Numbered from the stretch's first letter, positions 51,873 through 60,332 are shown. The stretch is DNA of 64,000 nt from Erythrobacter sp047872805 (GCF_047872805.1 NZ_JBLQUK010000002.1:62001-126000), one strand, 5' to 3'. Numbers and translations are program-made. Notes: generated by a model from the letters alone, not told the origin.

Positions 51873-53309
51873 ATGAGCATCATTCAGGTCGCGGTCTTTG
51901 TGGCCATCACCGGGTTTATCGCACTGGCGACCTATCTGCATTGCCGGGGGAAACGCGGGGCAGGGAGCGGCGATGAACGCGACTACTTCCTCGCCAATGG
52001 TTCGCTCGCTTGGTATTTTGTCGCCGGTTCGATCACGCTGACCAACCTTTCAACCGATCAATTGGTCAGCATGAACGGCAATCAGATGCTGCTTGTGGCG
52101 TGGTGGGAATTTGCCGCTGTGGTCGGGTTGTTCATCCTCGCATTCGTGTTTCTGCCCGTCTATTATGCCAACAATTGCACCACCACGACCGAGTTGCTGC
52201 AAAAGAAATATGGCGATAAGCATATTCGCGCGCTGATTTCGGTGCTGTTTCTGGCGGGCAATCTGTTCATTTTCCTGCCCGCAATCCTGTATGGCGGTTC
52301 GCGCTTCTTCCTCTCGATGCTGGGGTTTGATGGCGGGATTGAGAATCTGCTGATCTGTTCGGTGGTGCTCGCCGTGGTTGGCGCATCCTACGCGATCTTT
52401 GGCGGACTGCGAGCGGTGGCAGTGTCGGACACCTATTCTGGCGTCCTGATCCTGGGGCTGGCGCTGGTGGTGGTCTATCTTGCGCTGGCGGCGATCAATT
52501 TCGATCTGGGCGGCATTCCGCCCGAGCGGCTGACGTTGATCGGAGACGACAATTCCGACATTCCGTGGCACACATTGCTGACCGGCATGATCTTTATCCA
52601 GACATTTTACTGGTCCACCAATCAGACAATCACTCAGCGCGCAATGGCATCGCCCACTATCGGCGAGGCGCAGAAGGGCGTGCTGGCAGCGGCGGCGATC
52701 CGGTTGCTGATCGTGCCGCTGATCGTGGTGGTGCCGGGGATCGTTTCCTACAAATTGTTCGGCGACGTTCCCTCCGATGGCGCGTATGGCATGATCGTGG
52801 CCGAGGTGCTGCCGGTGTGGCTGTCAGGGGCGTTTGCGGCGGCGCTGTTCGCGGCAGTGTTGACGACGTTCAATTCGATCCTCAACGCCAGCGCCGCACT
52901 GTATGTGTGCGATTTGCACGAAGCCTATGGCGGCACGGTCAAGCGGGTCGGGCGGCTCGGTGCGATTGTCTCTGTCGTGATGAGCGTGCTGGCGCTGGCG
53001 CTGGTGCCGTTTTTCGCGAGTCAGGAAAGCCTGATAAATACGGTGCAGCAGCTTTACGGCCTGCTTTCCATGCCGATCCTGTCCGCCTTTGTCGTTGGCC
53101 TCGCGTTCCGCAATGTGAAAGCTGCGGCGGCGATGGTCGGGGTGGTCGTGGGGGTCGCCTTCTACGCATTCTGGAGCATGTGGTGGCAGCCTGCGCATTA
53201 CATTCACGGCATGGCGGTGACGCTGATGCTGTCGGTTGCGACCGCGTTGATCGTCAACCGCGTCGTGTTCGGTCAGCGCGCGCAATGGGCTTTCGGCGCA
53301 CGCCAGTAA
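51873..53309 (+). CDS. Sodium:solute symporter (SSS family), probable galactose/galactoside transporter
   Basis: 478 residues, ATG 51873 preceded by AGAGGGG. Sodium-coupled transporter of the SSS/SGLT fold with about 13 transmembrane helices. Family features: the first half has ITLTNLSTDQLVSMNGNQ in TM1-2, sugar-type SGLT residues such as QTFYWSTNQTITQRAMA in the fourth to sixth segments, and TTFNSILNASAALYVCDL near the sodium site. Its divergent position beside the GH36-galT-galK set suggests import of galactose or an alpha-galactoside. The exact sugar is an inference. No regulator gene is nearby. Confidence 0.88.
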   Translation: MSIIQVAVFVAITGFIALATYLHCRGKRGAGSGDERDYFLANGSLAWYFVAGSITLTNLSTDQLVSMNGNQMLLVAWWEFAAVVGLFILAFVFLPVYYANNCTTTTELLQKKYGDKHIRALISVLFLAGNLFIFLPAILYGGSRFFLSMLGFDGGIENLLICSVVLAVVGASYAIFGGLRAVAVSDTYSGVLILGLALVVVYLALAAINFDLGGIPPERLTLIGDDNSDIPWHTLLTGMIFIQTFYWSTNQTITQRAMASPTIGEAQKGVLAAAAIRLLIVPLIVVVPGIVSYKLFGDVPSDGAYGMIVAEVLPVWLSGAFAAALFAAVLTTFNSILNASAALYVCDLHEAYGGTVKRVGRLGAIVSVVMSVLALALVPFFASQESLINTVQQLYGLLSMPILSAFVVGLAFRNVKAAAAMVGVVVGVAFYAFWSMWWQPAHYIHGMAVTLMLSVATALIVNRVVFGQRAQWAFGARQ

Positions 53310-53355
53310 ACTGAGTGTAAACCAAAACCAACCGCCGCCCGTAAGTCTTTGAAAA

Positions 53356-53431
53356 TGGTGCCGGCTGCAGGAGTCGAACCCGCGGCCTGATGATTACAAA
53401 TCAACTGCTCTACCAACTGAGCTAAGCCGGC
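53356..53431 (-). tRNA. tRNA-Thr (anticodon TGT)
   Basis: Read on the minus strand as a 76-base cloverleaf: acceptor GCCGGCT pairs with AGCCGGC before A-CCA; D arm GCTCAGTTGGTAGAGC; anticodon loop TTTGTAA giving TGT; T arm GCGGG-TTCGACT-CCTGC. The anticodon stem (GTTGA/TCATC) has one mismatch. CCA is encoded. Confidence 0.95.
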
Positions 53432-53605
53432 CCATGTTCTCGCGCGGAATCAGCGAAAGCGCCCGCTAGCCGCAAATGGCGCGCCGTGTCTAGGCCCGCC
53501 CGGTGCTGCGCGCAGAATTTCTTGATTTGCTGCCGCTGGCGCTTTGCCGAACATTCTCGGCATTTGGTCGATTCCGAGGGCGGGTGGGTTGCAATCGGCC
53601 GTGTT

Positions 53606-53619
53606 CAAGATACATCTTG
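53606..53619. promoter_or_regulatory. Palindrome resembling the PadR site, before the TM2 gene
   Basis: CAAGATACATCTTG: 12 of 14 positions are symmetric. The core AAGATA-ATCTT matches the palindrome before the PadR gene (56393-56406). It ends 21 bases before the TM2 start codon, where a repressor could block transcription. Confidence 0.4.
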
Positions 53620-53640
53620 GCGGCAACAGAGGGATCGGGA

Positions 53641-54042
53641 ATGGACGATTATCTTCGCAAGCAACAGGCGATCGAGGCGAACCGCAAGTCGGTGGGGCTG
53701 GCCTATCTGCTGTGGTTCTTGCTCGGCGCATTTGGGGTGCACCGATTCTATGCCGGCAGCACCAGGACGGGGGTGGCGCAATTGCTGTTGCTGCTTTCGG
53801 TATTGGGCTGGGTCGTGCTGATCCCTTGGTTGCTGATTGATCTGGCGCTGATCCCTGGCCTGATCCGCGATCACAATATGAAGACCGTCGAACTGCTGGG
53901 CCTGCGCGAGATGGAGGGGCCCGTAGTGCCTGCGCGCAAGGTCGAGACCGAGGCTGACCGGCGGCGGGAGGCGATGCTGGAGGATTTGCGCAGCACCGGT
54001 TACCGTAAAGAACGCCGCGACGACACGCATCTGTATCGCTAG
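53641..54042 (+). CDS. TM2 domain membrane protein
   Basis: 133 residues from ATG 53641, with GAGGGATCGGGA just upstream; an earlier in-frame start crosses unlikely sequence. A TM2 domain of two helices (about 18-68) shows the family pattern of an aromatic-rich GVHRFYAGSTRTGVAQLLLLL. The tail is charged, Arg/Glu-rich and probably cytoplasmic. TM2 proteins are widespread; the bacterial function is not known. A palindrome like that before the PadR gene precedes it. The upstream gap (53432-53640) is otherwise empty. Confidence 0.88.
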   Translation: MDDYLRKQQAIEANRKSVGLAYLLWFLLGAFGVHRFYAGSTRTGVAQLLLLLSVLGWVVLIPWLLIDLALIPGLIRDHNMKTVELLGLREMEGPVVPARKVETEADRRREAMLEDLRSTGYRKERRDDTHLYR

Positions 54043-54060
54043 CGCGCCCACCCGCAGCGG

Positions 54061-54109
54061 GCGCAGCTTGCTGCGCGCACAGCGAGGACGCTCGTCCGGA
54101 TGGGCGAGC
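54061..54109. other. Two hairpins between convergent genes
   Basis: GCGCAGC-TT-GCTGCGC (54061-54076) is a perfect 7-bp stem; GCTCGTCC-GGAT-GGGCGAGC (54090-54109) is an 8-bp stem with one wobble pair. They lie between the TM2 gene and the convergent RNase H-fold gene and may end both transcripts, though T-tracts are poor. Confidence 0.5.
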
Positions 54110-54115
54110 GCAAAA

Positions 54116-55015
54116 CTAAAACGCCCCGAACGTCCAGCCTTCGGTCCAGGCGATTTCTGCGGTCAGAAAGCGCGGCTCCCAGCGCCGCCTGTCCCCCGCC
54201 GTCTTACGCAGCCAAGCGGCGGTCAGCAGAGCGTCGGAGGAATGGTCATCGACCTCGCCATAGTGCCGCACGGGCGGGCTGCCCAGAGCCTCCAGCGCGG
54301 CGTTGAGATCGCCATAGGTCAGCAGCTTGGTGCGCGATCCGCCCGAGGTGGCGGCTTCTTTGGAGGCCAGCCCGGTGTAGATCTCAACCAGCAGCGAACC
54401 ACCCTTGGTCGTCATCCGGTCGGGCACCTTGTCCATCGGCCACACCGGTAAATGCCCGCGCAACTGGTGCAGCATGCGCATGCCCGTCAGTGAGCTCTTG
54501 CCCACCTGCGCCGCGCCGACGAGGTTGAAATTGCTCACCGGACGGCATTTCATCCGGCGCTGGGCAATCTCGGATTCGCGGAATCGGCCCTCGCGGGTGA
54601 TCGCACCGGGCAGGTGAAAATGCTCGCCCTCGTGATCCGCTGAATGGCGGAAATAGCGCGCGGCCTGCGGATGTTGGAGGAAACTGTGCACGCCGAGATG
54701 GGGATCATCGGTGCAGATCTCGTCGATCAGTGCCCACAGCTTCTTGGCGTGGGTGGGGGAACGTTCCCATTCGGGGAAAAACGCGCCTGCATCGCCGAAC
54801 GGCAGGCTGATACCGAGGTCAACGCCGACCAGCGTGTTGGCCGGCAGATCGTCGCGCAGGATCGCCATGACTTCGGAGCGTGACCAACCGCCTTGTGGCG
54901 GCTTGACCAGAACCGGCGGGCCTGCGGTTTCAGCAATCGCCAGTGCAATTCCAGCATGCCGTTCCCCCTTGGCGCCCGACCAGTCGATGGCGAGGAAATG
55001 GTCGAACTCTCTCAT
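54116..55015 (-). CDS. Predicted RNase H-fold protein (DUF429-like), rarA-linked
   Basis: 299 residues from ATG 55015, which overlaps the rarA stop (ATGA); a start 30 bases upstream is possible. The opening FLAIDWSGAKGERHAGIALA resembles the first beta strands of an RNase H-like fold with Asp11. A second acidic strand, TLVGVDLGISLPFGDAG, lies near residues 63-79, and VDDHSSDALLTAAWL near 255-269 supplies late acidic residues (Asp256, Asp261). This is the pattern of predicted nucleases such as DUF429. No family name is certain. Coupling with RarA suggests DNA repair or replication-fork work, which is inference. Confidence 0.6.
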   Translation of the reverse strand: MREFDHFLAIDWSGAKGERHAGIALAIAETAGPPVLVKPPQGGWSRSEVMAILRDDLPANTLVGVDLGISLPFGDAGAFFPEWERSPTHAKKLWALIDEICTDDPHLGVHSFLQHPQAARYFRHSADHEGEHFHLPGAITREGRFRESEIAQRRMKCRPVSNFNLVGAAQVGKSSLTGMRMLHQLRGHLPVWPMDKVPDRMTTKGGSLLVEIYTGLASKEAATSGGSRTKLLTYGDLNAALEALGSPPVRHYGEVDDHSSDALLTAAWLRKTAGDRRRWEPRFLTAEIAWTEGWTFGAF

Positions 55016-56331
55016 CCGCGCCGCTCTTCCCTTAGCCTGTCCCAATAGGCGATGCGTTCGCGCACTTGCCGCTCAAATCCGCGCTCTACCGGGGCGTAAT
55101 AGGTCTGCGGTTCCATCCCCTCGGGCCAGTAATTGTCACCGGAGAAGCCTTCATCATTGTTGTGGTCATAGGCATAGCCTGCGCCGTATCCGATGTCCTT
55201 CATCAGCTTGGTCGGCGCGTTAAGGATATTGGCAGGCGGCATCAGGCTGCCGGTTTCGCGGGCGGATTTCCATGCGGCTTTCTGCGCGGCGTAGGCGGCG
55301 TTGGATTTGGGCGCGGTGGCGCAGTAAAGGCAGGCCTGCACGATGGCCAATTCGCCCTCTGGACTGCCGAGGAACTGATAGGCGTCCTTCGCTGCGAGAC
55401 ATTGCGTTAGCGCCTGCGGATCGGCCAGCCCAATGTCCTCGCTGGCAAAGCGCACCAGCCGCCGCAGGACATAGAGCGGTTCCTCCCCCGCCGTCAGCAT
55501 CCGCGCCAGATAATACAGCGCTGCCTGCGGGTCAGACCCGCGCAGCGCCTTATGCAGCGCGCTGATGAGGTTGTAATGCCCATCGCGGTCCTTGTCATAG
55601 ATGGCGACGCGGCGTTGCAGAAACTTGCCCAGCGCCGCCGGGTCGAGCGGCTGGCCCAGCCCCGCATTATACAGCGTTTCTGTCTGCCCCAGCAGAAACC
55701 GCCCATCGCCATCGGCGCTGGCAATCAAGGCGCTGCGGGCTTCGGGGGTGAGGGGCAGGGGGCCTTCAAGGCTTTCCGCGCGCGCCAGCAATTGCTCCAG
55801 TGCATCATGCCCGAGCCGTTCAAGGATCAGCACCTGCGCACGGCTGAGCAGCGCAGCGTTGAGGGCAAAGCTGGGGTTTTCTGTGGTCGCGCCCACCAAA
55901 GTCACAGTGCCGCGTTCGACATAGGGCAGGAAACCATCCTGCTGTGCGCGGTTGAAACGGTGGATTTCGTCCACGAAGAGCAGCGTTTTCTTGCCCGCTG
56001 CGGCCATCTTGTCCGCTTCGGCAAAGGCTTTCTTGAGGTCAGCCACGCCTGAAAAAACGGCGCTGATAGAGGTGAAGCGCATGTCCACCTCATCCGCCAG
56101 CAGCCGTGCGATGCTGGTTTTGCCGGTGCCCGGCGGCCCCCACAGGATCATGCTCGACAGTTTTCCCGCGCTCACCATGCGTCCAATTGCGCCTTCTGAC
56201 CCGGTCAGATGTTCCTGGCCGATCACCTCGTTCAGCGCGCGCGGACGCAGCCGGTCGGCCAGCGGCGCATCGGTATCGGAGCCTTGCGCCCTAACGGGGG
56301 GCGGGGTGTCTTCTGCAAACAGGTCTGCCAT
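55012..56331 (-). CDS. rarA: Replication-associated recombination AAA ATPase RarA (MgsA)
   Basis: 439 residues from ATG 56331; an ATG 12 bases upstream is a weak alternative. RarA acts at stalled replication forks with the single-strand binding protein. Walker A is GPPGTGKTSIARLL near residue 65, Walker B is LLFVDEIHRFNRAQQDGFL, and sensor region TVTLVGATTENPSFALN follows. The C-terminal tetramerisation part (YWPEGMEPQTYYAPVERGFE) is complete. A Pro-rich N-terminus is normal. It is divergent from the PadR gene. Confidence 0.94.
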   Translation of the reverse strand: MADLFAEDTPPPVRAQGSDTDAPLADRLRPRALNEVIGQEHLTGSEGAIGRMVSAGKLSSMILWGPPGTGKTSIARLLADEVDMRFTSISAVFSGVADLKKAFAEADKMAAAGKKTLLFVDEIHRFNRAQQDGFLPYVERGTVTLVGATTENPSFALNAALLSRAQVLILERLGHDALEQLLARAESLEGPLPLTPEARSALIASADGDGRFLLGQTETLYNAGLGQPLDPAALGKFLQRRVAIYDKDRDGHYNLISALHKALRGSDPQAALYYLARMLTAGEEPLYVLRRLVRFASEDIGLADPQALTQCLAAKDAYQFLGSPEGELAIVQACLYCATAPKSNAAYAAQKAAWKSARETGSLMPPANILNAPTKLMKDIGYGAGYAYDHNNDEGFSGDNYWPEGMEPQTYYAPVERGFERQVRERIAYWDRLREERRG

Positions 56332-56392
56332 TGGTCGGCGCAAATACGCCGCTTATCAGAAAATTGCCATTCGCCACTTGCAGGCAGGCATT

Positions 56393-56406
56393 AAAGATAT
56401 ATCTTT
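56393..56406. promoter_or_regulatory. Perfect palindrome before the PadR gene
   Basis: AAAGATATATCTTT is a perfect 14-bp palindrome 46 bases before the PadR start; CGAAGATACG at 56414-56423 resembles a second half-site. PadR regulators often bind palindromes in their own promoters. A near-copy stands before the TM2 gene at 53606. Confidence 0.55.
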
Positions 56407-56451
56407 GACCTATCGAAGATACGTTTAGACAATTCAGCAAGGAGAACGGCC

Positions 56452-57102
56452 ATGACCTGGCACAAATATCGCAAATTTTCGCGCCGCGCCGGGATGGGCG
56501 GCTGGGACACGATGGGCCCGGTTATCGCTATGATGGCGGCTTCGGGCAATTGGGACCGGTCATGGGGCGGCTTTGACGAAGGCGAGGGCGGCGAAGGCGG
56601 TCCCGGCGGAGCTGGTGGCCCCGGCGGTCGGCGCAAGCGGCGCGGGCGCATGTTCGGTACGGGCGAATTGCGGCTCGCGCTGCTGGCTCTGATCGCGCAG
56701 CAGGAGCGTCACGGCTACGAATTGATCAAGGCGATCGAGGATATGACCGGCGGCGATTACGCGCCCAGCCCCGGCGCGGTCTATCCCACGCTGCAAATGC
56801 TCGCCGATGAAGGCAAGATCGAGGAAGCTAAATCGAAAGATGCCAAAAAGCCGTTCAAAGTGACCGAGGAAGGCAGCGCTGAGCTCGCGGAGCGCGAAGC
56901 CGAGGTCGAAACCCTGATGGGACGGCTGGACCAGCACGGCGAGCGCGCTGAAAAGGTAAGGTCGCCCGATCTGTTTCGCGCCATGGGCAACCTCGCCAAT
57001 GTGCTCAAGAACCGCGCGCGGGCAGGCAAGCTCGACAAGGATGCGATGGACAAGATCGTCGATATTATCGACGAAGTTGCCAAGCGGATTGAGCGGATCT
57101 GA
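56452..57102 (+). CDS. PadR family transcriptional regulator with Gly-rich N-terminal extension
   Basis: 216 residues, with AAGGAGA upstream. The winged helix is at about residues 72-150: LRLALLALIAQQERHGYELI, then GAVYPTLQMLADEGKI, the PadR signature. The long C-terminal helix (about 155-215, KDAMDKIVDIIDEVAKRI) should give dimers. The N-terminal 70 residues are unusual: an aromatic front, then about 25 residues of Gly/Pro/Arg. The Gly-Arg stretch suggests a disordered arm that may contact DNA. Autoregulation through the upstream palindrome is likely. The inducer is unknown. Confidence 0.88.
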   Translation: MTWHKYRKFSRRAGMGGWDTMGPVIAMMAASGNWDRSWGGFDEGEGGEGGPGGAGGPGGRRKRRGRMFGTGELRLALLALIAQQERHGYELIKAIEDMTGGDYAPSPGAVYPTLQMLADEGKIEEAKSKDAKKPFKVTEEGSAELAEREAEVETLMGRLDQHGERAEKVRSPDLFRAMGNLANVLKNRARAGKLDKDAMDKIVDIIDEVAKRIERI

Positions 57103-57111
57103 TCGCCTTTT

Positions 57112-57145
57112 GGTCGCGCGCGCACTTGCGGGTGCGCGCGCGATC
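57112..57145 (+). terminator. Strong hairpin after the PadR gene
   Basis: TCGCGCGCGCAC and GTGCGCGCGCGA form a perfect 12-bp stem around TTGCGG; two more pairs extend it. No T-tract follows directly (TCTGACATCTTTT), so termination is likely but not certain. Confidence 0.55.
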
Positions 57146-57193
57146 TGACATCTTTTGCCGGGAACGGGTCGCGCTGTTTCTGGGAGGGGATGT

Positions 57194-57679
57194 ATGAACA
57201 ATGTTTTGGGAGGGCGCCCTGAAACCCCGTGGCATCTGTGGGTGGTCGGAATTGTCAGTCTGCTGTGGAACAGTGGCGGGGCAAACGACTATGTGCAGGT
57301 CAAGCTGCGTTCCGAAAGCTATTTGCAGCAGGGCGCGGATATGACCGGCAATTCGGTCGAACAGATCAGCGCCTATTACGATGCCTTCCCGATCTGGGCA
57401 GACGCGGCCTGGGCATTTGGTGTCTGGGGCGCGGTTGCAGGGTCGTTGCTGTTGCTGCTGCGCAGCAAATTTGCCTTGCACGCGTTTGGGCTTTCGCTGC
57501 TTGGGTTAATTGTTTCAACAATTTACGGTCTGACCGCGCCCATGCCGCCCGTGACAGACCCTGAACTGGCTGCTTCGGCGCAGACGTTTCAGCTGATCTT
57601 TTCTGCCGTGATTTGGATCGTCACTTTGCTGCTGATATTCTATTCCAGCCGGATGCAGCGCGCGGGCGTCTTGCGGTGA
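57194..57679 (+). CDS. Small four-helix inner-membrane protein, function unknown
   Basis: 161 residues from ATG 57194, with GGGAGGGG upstream; an earlier in-frame start is unlikely. Four hydrophobic segments are seen at about 14-30, 68-88, 93-113 and 130-150. The second loop carries YYDAFPIWADAAWAFGVWGA. It is a known type of sphingomonad membrane protein that I cannot name. It follows the PadR gene by 91 bases, with the hairpin between, so PadR control is possible. Convergent with the glycosyltransferase gene. Confidence 0.75.
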   Translation: MNNVLGGRPETPWHLWVVGIVSLLWNSGGANDYVQVKLRSESYLQQGADMTGNSVEQISAYYDAFPIWADAAWAFGVWGAVAGSLLLLLRSKFALHAFGLSLLGLIVSTIYGLTAPMPPVTDPELAASAQTFQLIFSAVIWIVTLLLIFYSSRMQRAGVLR

Positions 57680-57683
57680 TGCG

Positions 57684-58898
57684 TCAGGCGGCAGCTTCGA
57701 CAGCCGCCTCGGCCGCTTGCAGCGCGCGGCGGTCTTCGATCAGGCGGATATAGGTGTCGGCGACAATGCTGTTGATCGCTTCCCAGCTGTATTCGCGGCT
57801 GCGATCCTCACCTGCTGCCCCGTGCGCCATGCGTAAGCCGGGATCGGTGCAATAGGGCGCGATGGCCTCGGCCAGCCCTTCGCTGTCGGGGGCTTCTGCG
57901 CCCTTTTTGCCCTTGAGCGCGACCAGCCGCCCGGTGACGCCTTCGTTGACAAGGCTCGACGCGCCAGTCGCTCCGGCGGCGACCACCGGCAGCCCGCAGG
58001 CCATCGCTTCGAGCGTCACGTTGCCGAAAGTCTCTGTCACCGAAGGGTTGAAGAACACATCCCCGCTTGCCAGCGCACGGCCCAGCTCCGCGCCGGTCTT
58101 GAACCCTGCAAAGATACCGCCGGGCAGCGCTTCTTCAAACCAGCCGCGCGCCGGGCCATCGCCGATCACCAGCACCTTGTGCGGGATCTGACGGCGGCGC
58201 AGTTGGACGATGGTTTCAGCGAACACATCCAGCCCTTTTTCCATCACCAACCGGCCAAGAAACACAATCGCCACATCATCATCGGCCAAACCGATGGAGC
58301 GCCGCCATTCCATGTCGCGCCGCTCGCTGGAAAAGACAGTCCGATCAACCCCGCGGGTCCACAGGCCGATGTCGTCGTGCATCTTCATCGCCAGCAATTC
58401 GTCGATCATGCTGTGCGAAGGCGCGACCAGAGCATCGCAGCGATTGTAGAAACGCCGCAAGATCCCAACGATCACTGGCTCCAGAAACGCAAGCTTGTAA
58501 TAGCGCGGATAGGTTTCAAAGCGCGTATGGACGCTGGCCAGCACCGGTATATCGTGATCCTGCGCCCAGCGCAGCGCCGCGTGGCCAGAGGGATCGGGCG
58601 AGGACAAGTGGACTATATTGGGCTGAAACTTCAACAGATCGCGGCTCACTTTGCCGCCCAGACCCAAAGGCAGGCGATATTCGCCGCGCCCCTTCACCGG
58701 CATCCGCACATTGGGCAGGCCAATCAGATCACCGGTCGGTTCAAAATCGGGCTTTTCTACCGTGGGCGAATAGACCCGCACCGCCGCGCCTTTACCCAGC
58801 AGCGATCCCACCAAGCGGTTGAGCGCCTGATTCGCGCCGTCGCGGGTGTAATTGTAATTGCCACTGAACAGCGCAATGCGGAGATCGGAAGTTTCCAT
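57684..58898 (-). CDS. Family 4 glycosyltransferase, probable mannosyl-type
   Basis: 404 residues if started at ATG 58898, where the GT-B fold begins (METSDLRIALFSGNYNYTRD). ATG 58970 would add 24 residues and has AGAGG upstream, so the start is not settled. A GT4 enzyme of the GT-B fold, resembling GDP-mannose-dependent alpha-mannosyltransferases: RFETYPRYYKLAFLEP in the first domain, and in the second FLGRLVMEKGLDVFAETI, VIGDGPARGWFEEAL and the EX7E-type SVTETFGNVTLEAMACGLP. Substrate is not known. It is divergent from serC and shares its upstream region. Confidence 0.85.
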   Translation of the reverse strand: METSDLRIALFSGNYNYTRDGANQALNRLVGSLLGKGAAVRVYSPTVEKPDFEPTGDLIGLPNVRMPVKGRGEYRLPLGLGGKVSRDLLKFQPNIVHLSSPDPSGHAALRWAQDHDIPVLASVHTRFETYPRYYKLAFLEPVIVGILRRFYNRCDALVAPSHSMIDELLAMKMHDDIGLWTRGVDRTVFSSERRDMEWRRSIGLADDDVAIVFLGRLVMEKGLDVFAETIVQLRRRQIPHKVLVIGDGPARGWFEEALPGGIFAGFKTGAELGRALASGDVFFNPSVTETFGNVTLEAMACGLPVVAAGATGASSLVNEGVTGRLVALKGKKGAEAPDSEGLAEAIAPYCTDPGLRMAHGAAGEDRSREYSWEAINSIVADTYIRLIEDRRALQAAEAAVEAAA

Positions 58899-58989
58899 CG
58901 CGGCTTGCAATAGGCGAGCAGCTTTGAATTTGCGAGGGGTGGAGAATATTTCCCCATCGTTCATTGACATGTCACCGGCTGCCTCTAAA

Positions 58990-59042
58990 CGCGGCCCCGG
59001 GCCACGCGGTCCCAACGCCGCGCGAGCTCTCTGTAAGGAGAG
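58990..59042 (+). ncRNA. Structured serC leader (serC RNA motif-like)
   Basis: Two hairpins: CGCGG/CCGCG around TCCCAACG (59005-59022), and CTCTCT/GGAGAG around a GNRA-type GTAA loop (59027-59042). The second holds the ribosome-binding site AAGGAG. A leader motif upstream of serC has been described for Alphaproteobacteria; this position and shape agree, but I have not aligned it. Confidence 0.5.
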
Positions 59043-59047
59043 AATAC

Positions 59048-60226
59048 ATGACTGACTACGCACGTGGGCTCCTCCATGAGCCCCCGCTCAAACCTGAGTG
59101 TCCGAATTTTTCATCCGGCCCGACAGCCAAGTTCCCCGGATGGTCCCTCGACAAATTGAAAACCGATTCGCTGGGGCGCTCGCACCGCAGTGCGCTGGGC
59201 AAGGCACGGCTGAAATATGCGATTGACCTGACCCGCGAATTGCTGGGCGTGCCCGATGATTATCTGATTGGCATCATGCCAGCATCGGACACTGGCGCGC
59301 TTGAGGCGGCGATGTGGACCATGCTCGATCCCGCGCGCCCGGCGACGGTTGCGGCGTGGGAAAGTTTTGGCAATGTGTGGATTCAGGACGCGGTCAAGCA
59401 GCTGAAACTGCCCAACTTGCAAACGCTTTCCGCCGATTATGGCGAAATTCCCGATCTCACCACCATTCCGCAGCGCAATGATGTCGTGTTCACCTGGAAC
59501 GGCACGACCAGCGGCGCGATGATCCCGAACACCGACTGGCTCGAACCGGGCCGTGAAGGGGTGACGATCAACGATGCGACCAGCGCCGTTTTCGCGCAGG
59601 AAATGGACTGGCCAAAACTCGATGCGACCACGTTCAGCTGGCAAAAGGTGATGGGCAGCGAAGCCCAGCACGGCATGTTGATCCTCAGCCCCAAAGCGGT
59701 GGCGCGGATCGAAAGCTATGATCCCGCATGGCCGCTGCCCAAACTGTTCCGCATGAAAAAGGGCGACAAGATCAACGCCGGGATTTTCGTCGGCGAGACG
59801 ATCAACACCCCTTCGATGCTGGCGACAGAGGACTACATCGCCGCGCTCGAATGGGCGAAATCCATCGGCGGGCGCGCTGCGCTGTTCGAACGGGCAGATC
59901 GTAACGCCAAGATTGTCAAGGACTGGATCGAGGCCAAGCCGTGGCTCAAGAACATGGTCGCCGATCCTGCCAAGCGCACCAACACCGGCGTCTGCATGAA
60001 ATTCACCGGCGAATGGTATGAAAGCCTGTCAGCCGACGATCAGGCTGCGGTGCCCAAGAAGATCGTCAAGCTGCTCGAAGAACGTCACGTCGGCTATGAT
60101 TTCAACGGCTATCGCGACGCTCCGCCATCCTTGCGCATCTGGTGCGGCGGCACGGTCGAGGCAGAGGATATCGAACGCCTGCTGCCATGGATCGAATGGG
60201 CTTACGAAGCCGTCAAGAACGGCTGA
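59048..60226 (+). CDS. serC: Phosphoserine aminotransferase
   Basis: 392 residues from ATG 59048, with AAGGAG upstream; the longer in-frame start is in the leader. SerC transaminates 3-phosphohydroxypyruvate to phosphoserine with PLP. The opening PNFSSGPTAKFPGW has the family's SSGPT. The PLP lysine sits in ATTFSWQKVMGSEAQHGM. This is the longer alphaproteobacterial/methanogen-type subgroup (about 390 residues against 360). It precedes serA by 106 bases; both are in the serine pathway. A structured leader may control it. Confidence 0.94.
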   Translation: MTDYARGLLHEPPLKPECPNFSSGPTAKFPGWSLDKLKTDSLGRSHRSALGKARLKYAIDLTRELLGVPDDYLIGIMPASDTGALEAAMWTMLDPARPATVAAWESFGNVWIQDAVKQLKLPNLQTLSADYGEIPDLTTIPQRNDVVFTWNGTTSGAMIPNTDWLEPGREGVTINDATSAVFAQEMDWPKLDATTFSWQKVMGSEAQHGMLILSPKAVARIESYDPAWPLPKLFRMKKGDKINAGIFVGETINTPSMLATEDYIAALEWAKSIGGRAALFERADRNAKIVKDWIEAKPWLKNMVADPAKRTNTGVCMKFTGEWYESLSADDQAAVPKKIVKLLEERHVGYDFNGYRDAPPSLRIWCGGTVEAEDIERLLPWIEWAYEAVKNG

Positions 60227-60332
60227 GACATTCGGGTGAACCCTCGCGCAGGCGGGGGCCTCCCTTCCGCTATCGCACCCAAAGACTGCCTGAGGTTTCC
60301 GCCATTGCGGGGAACCCATTGGAGCAATTATC

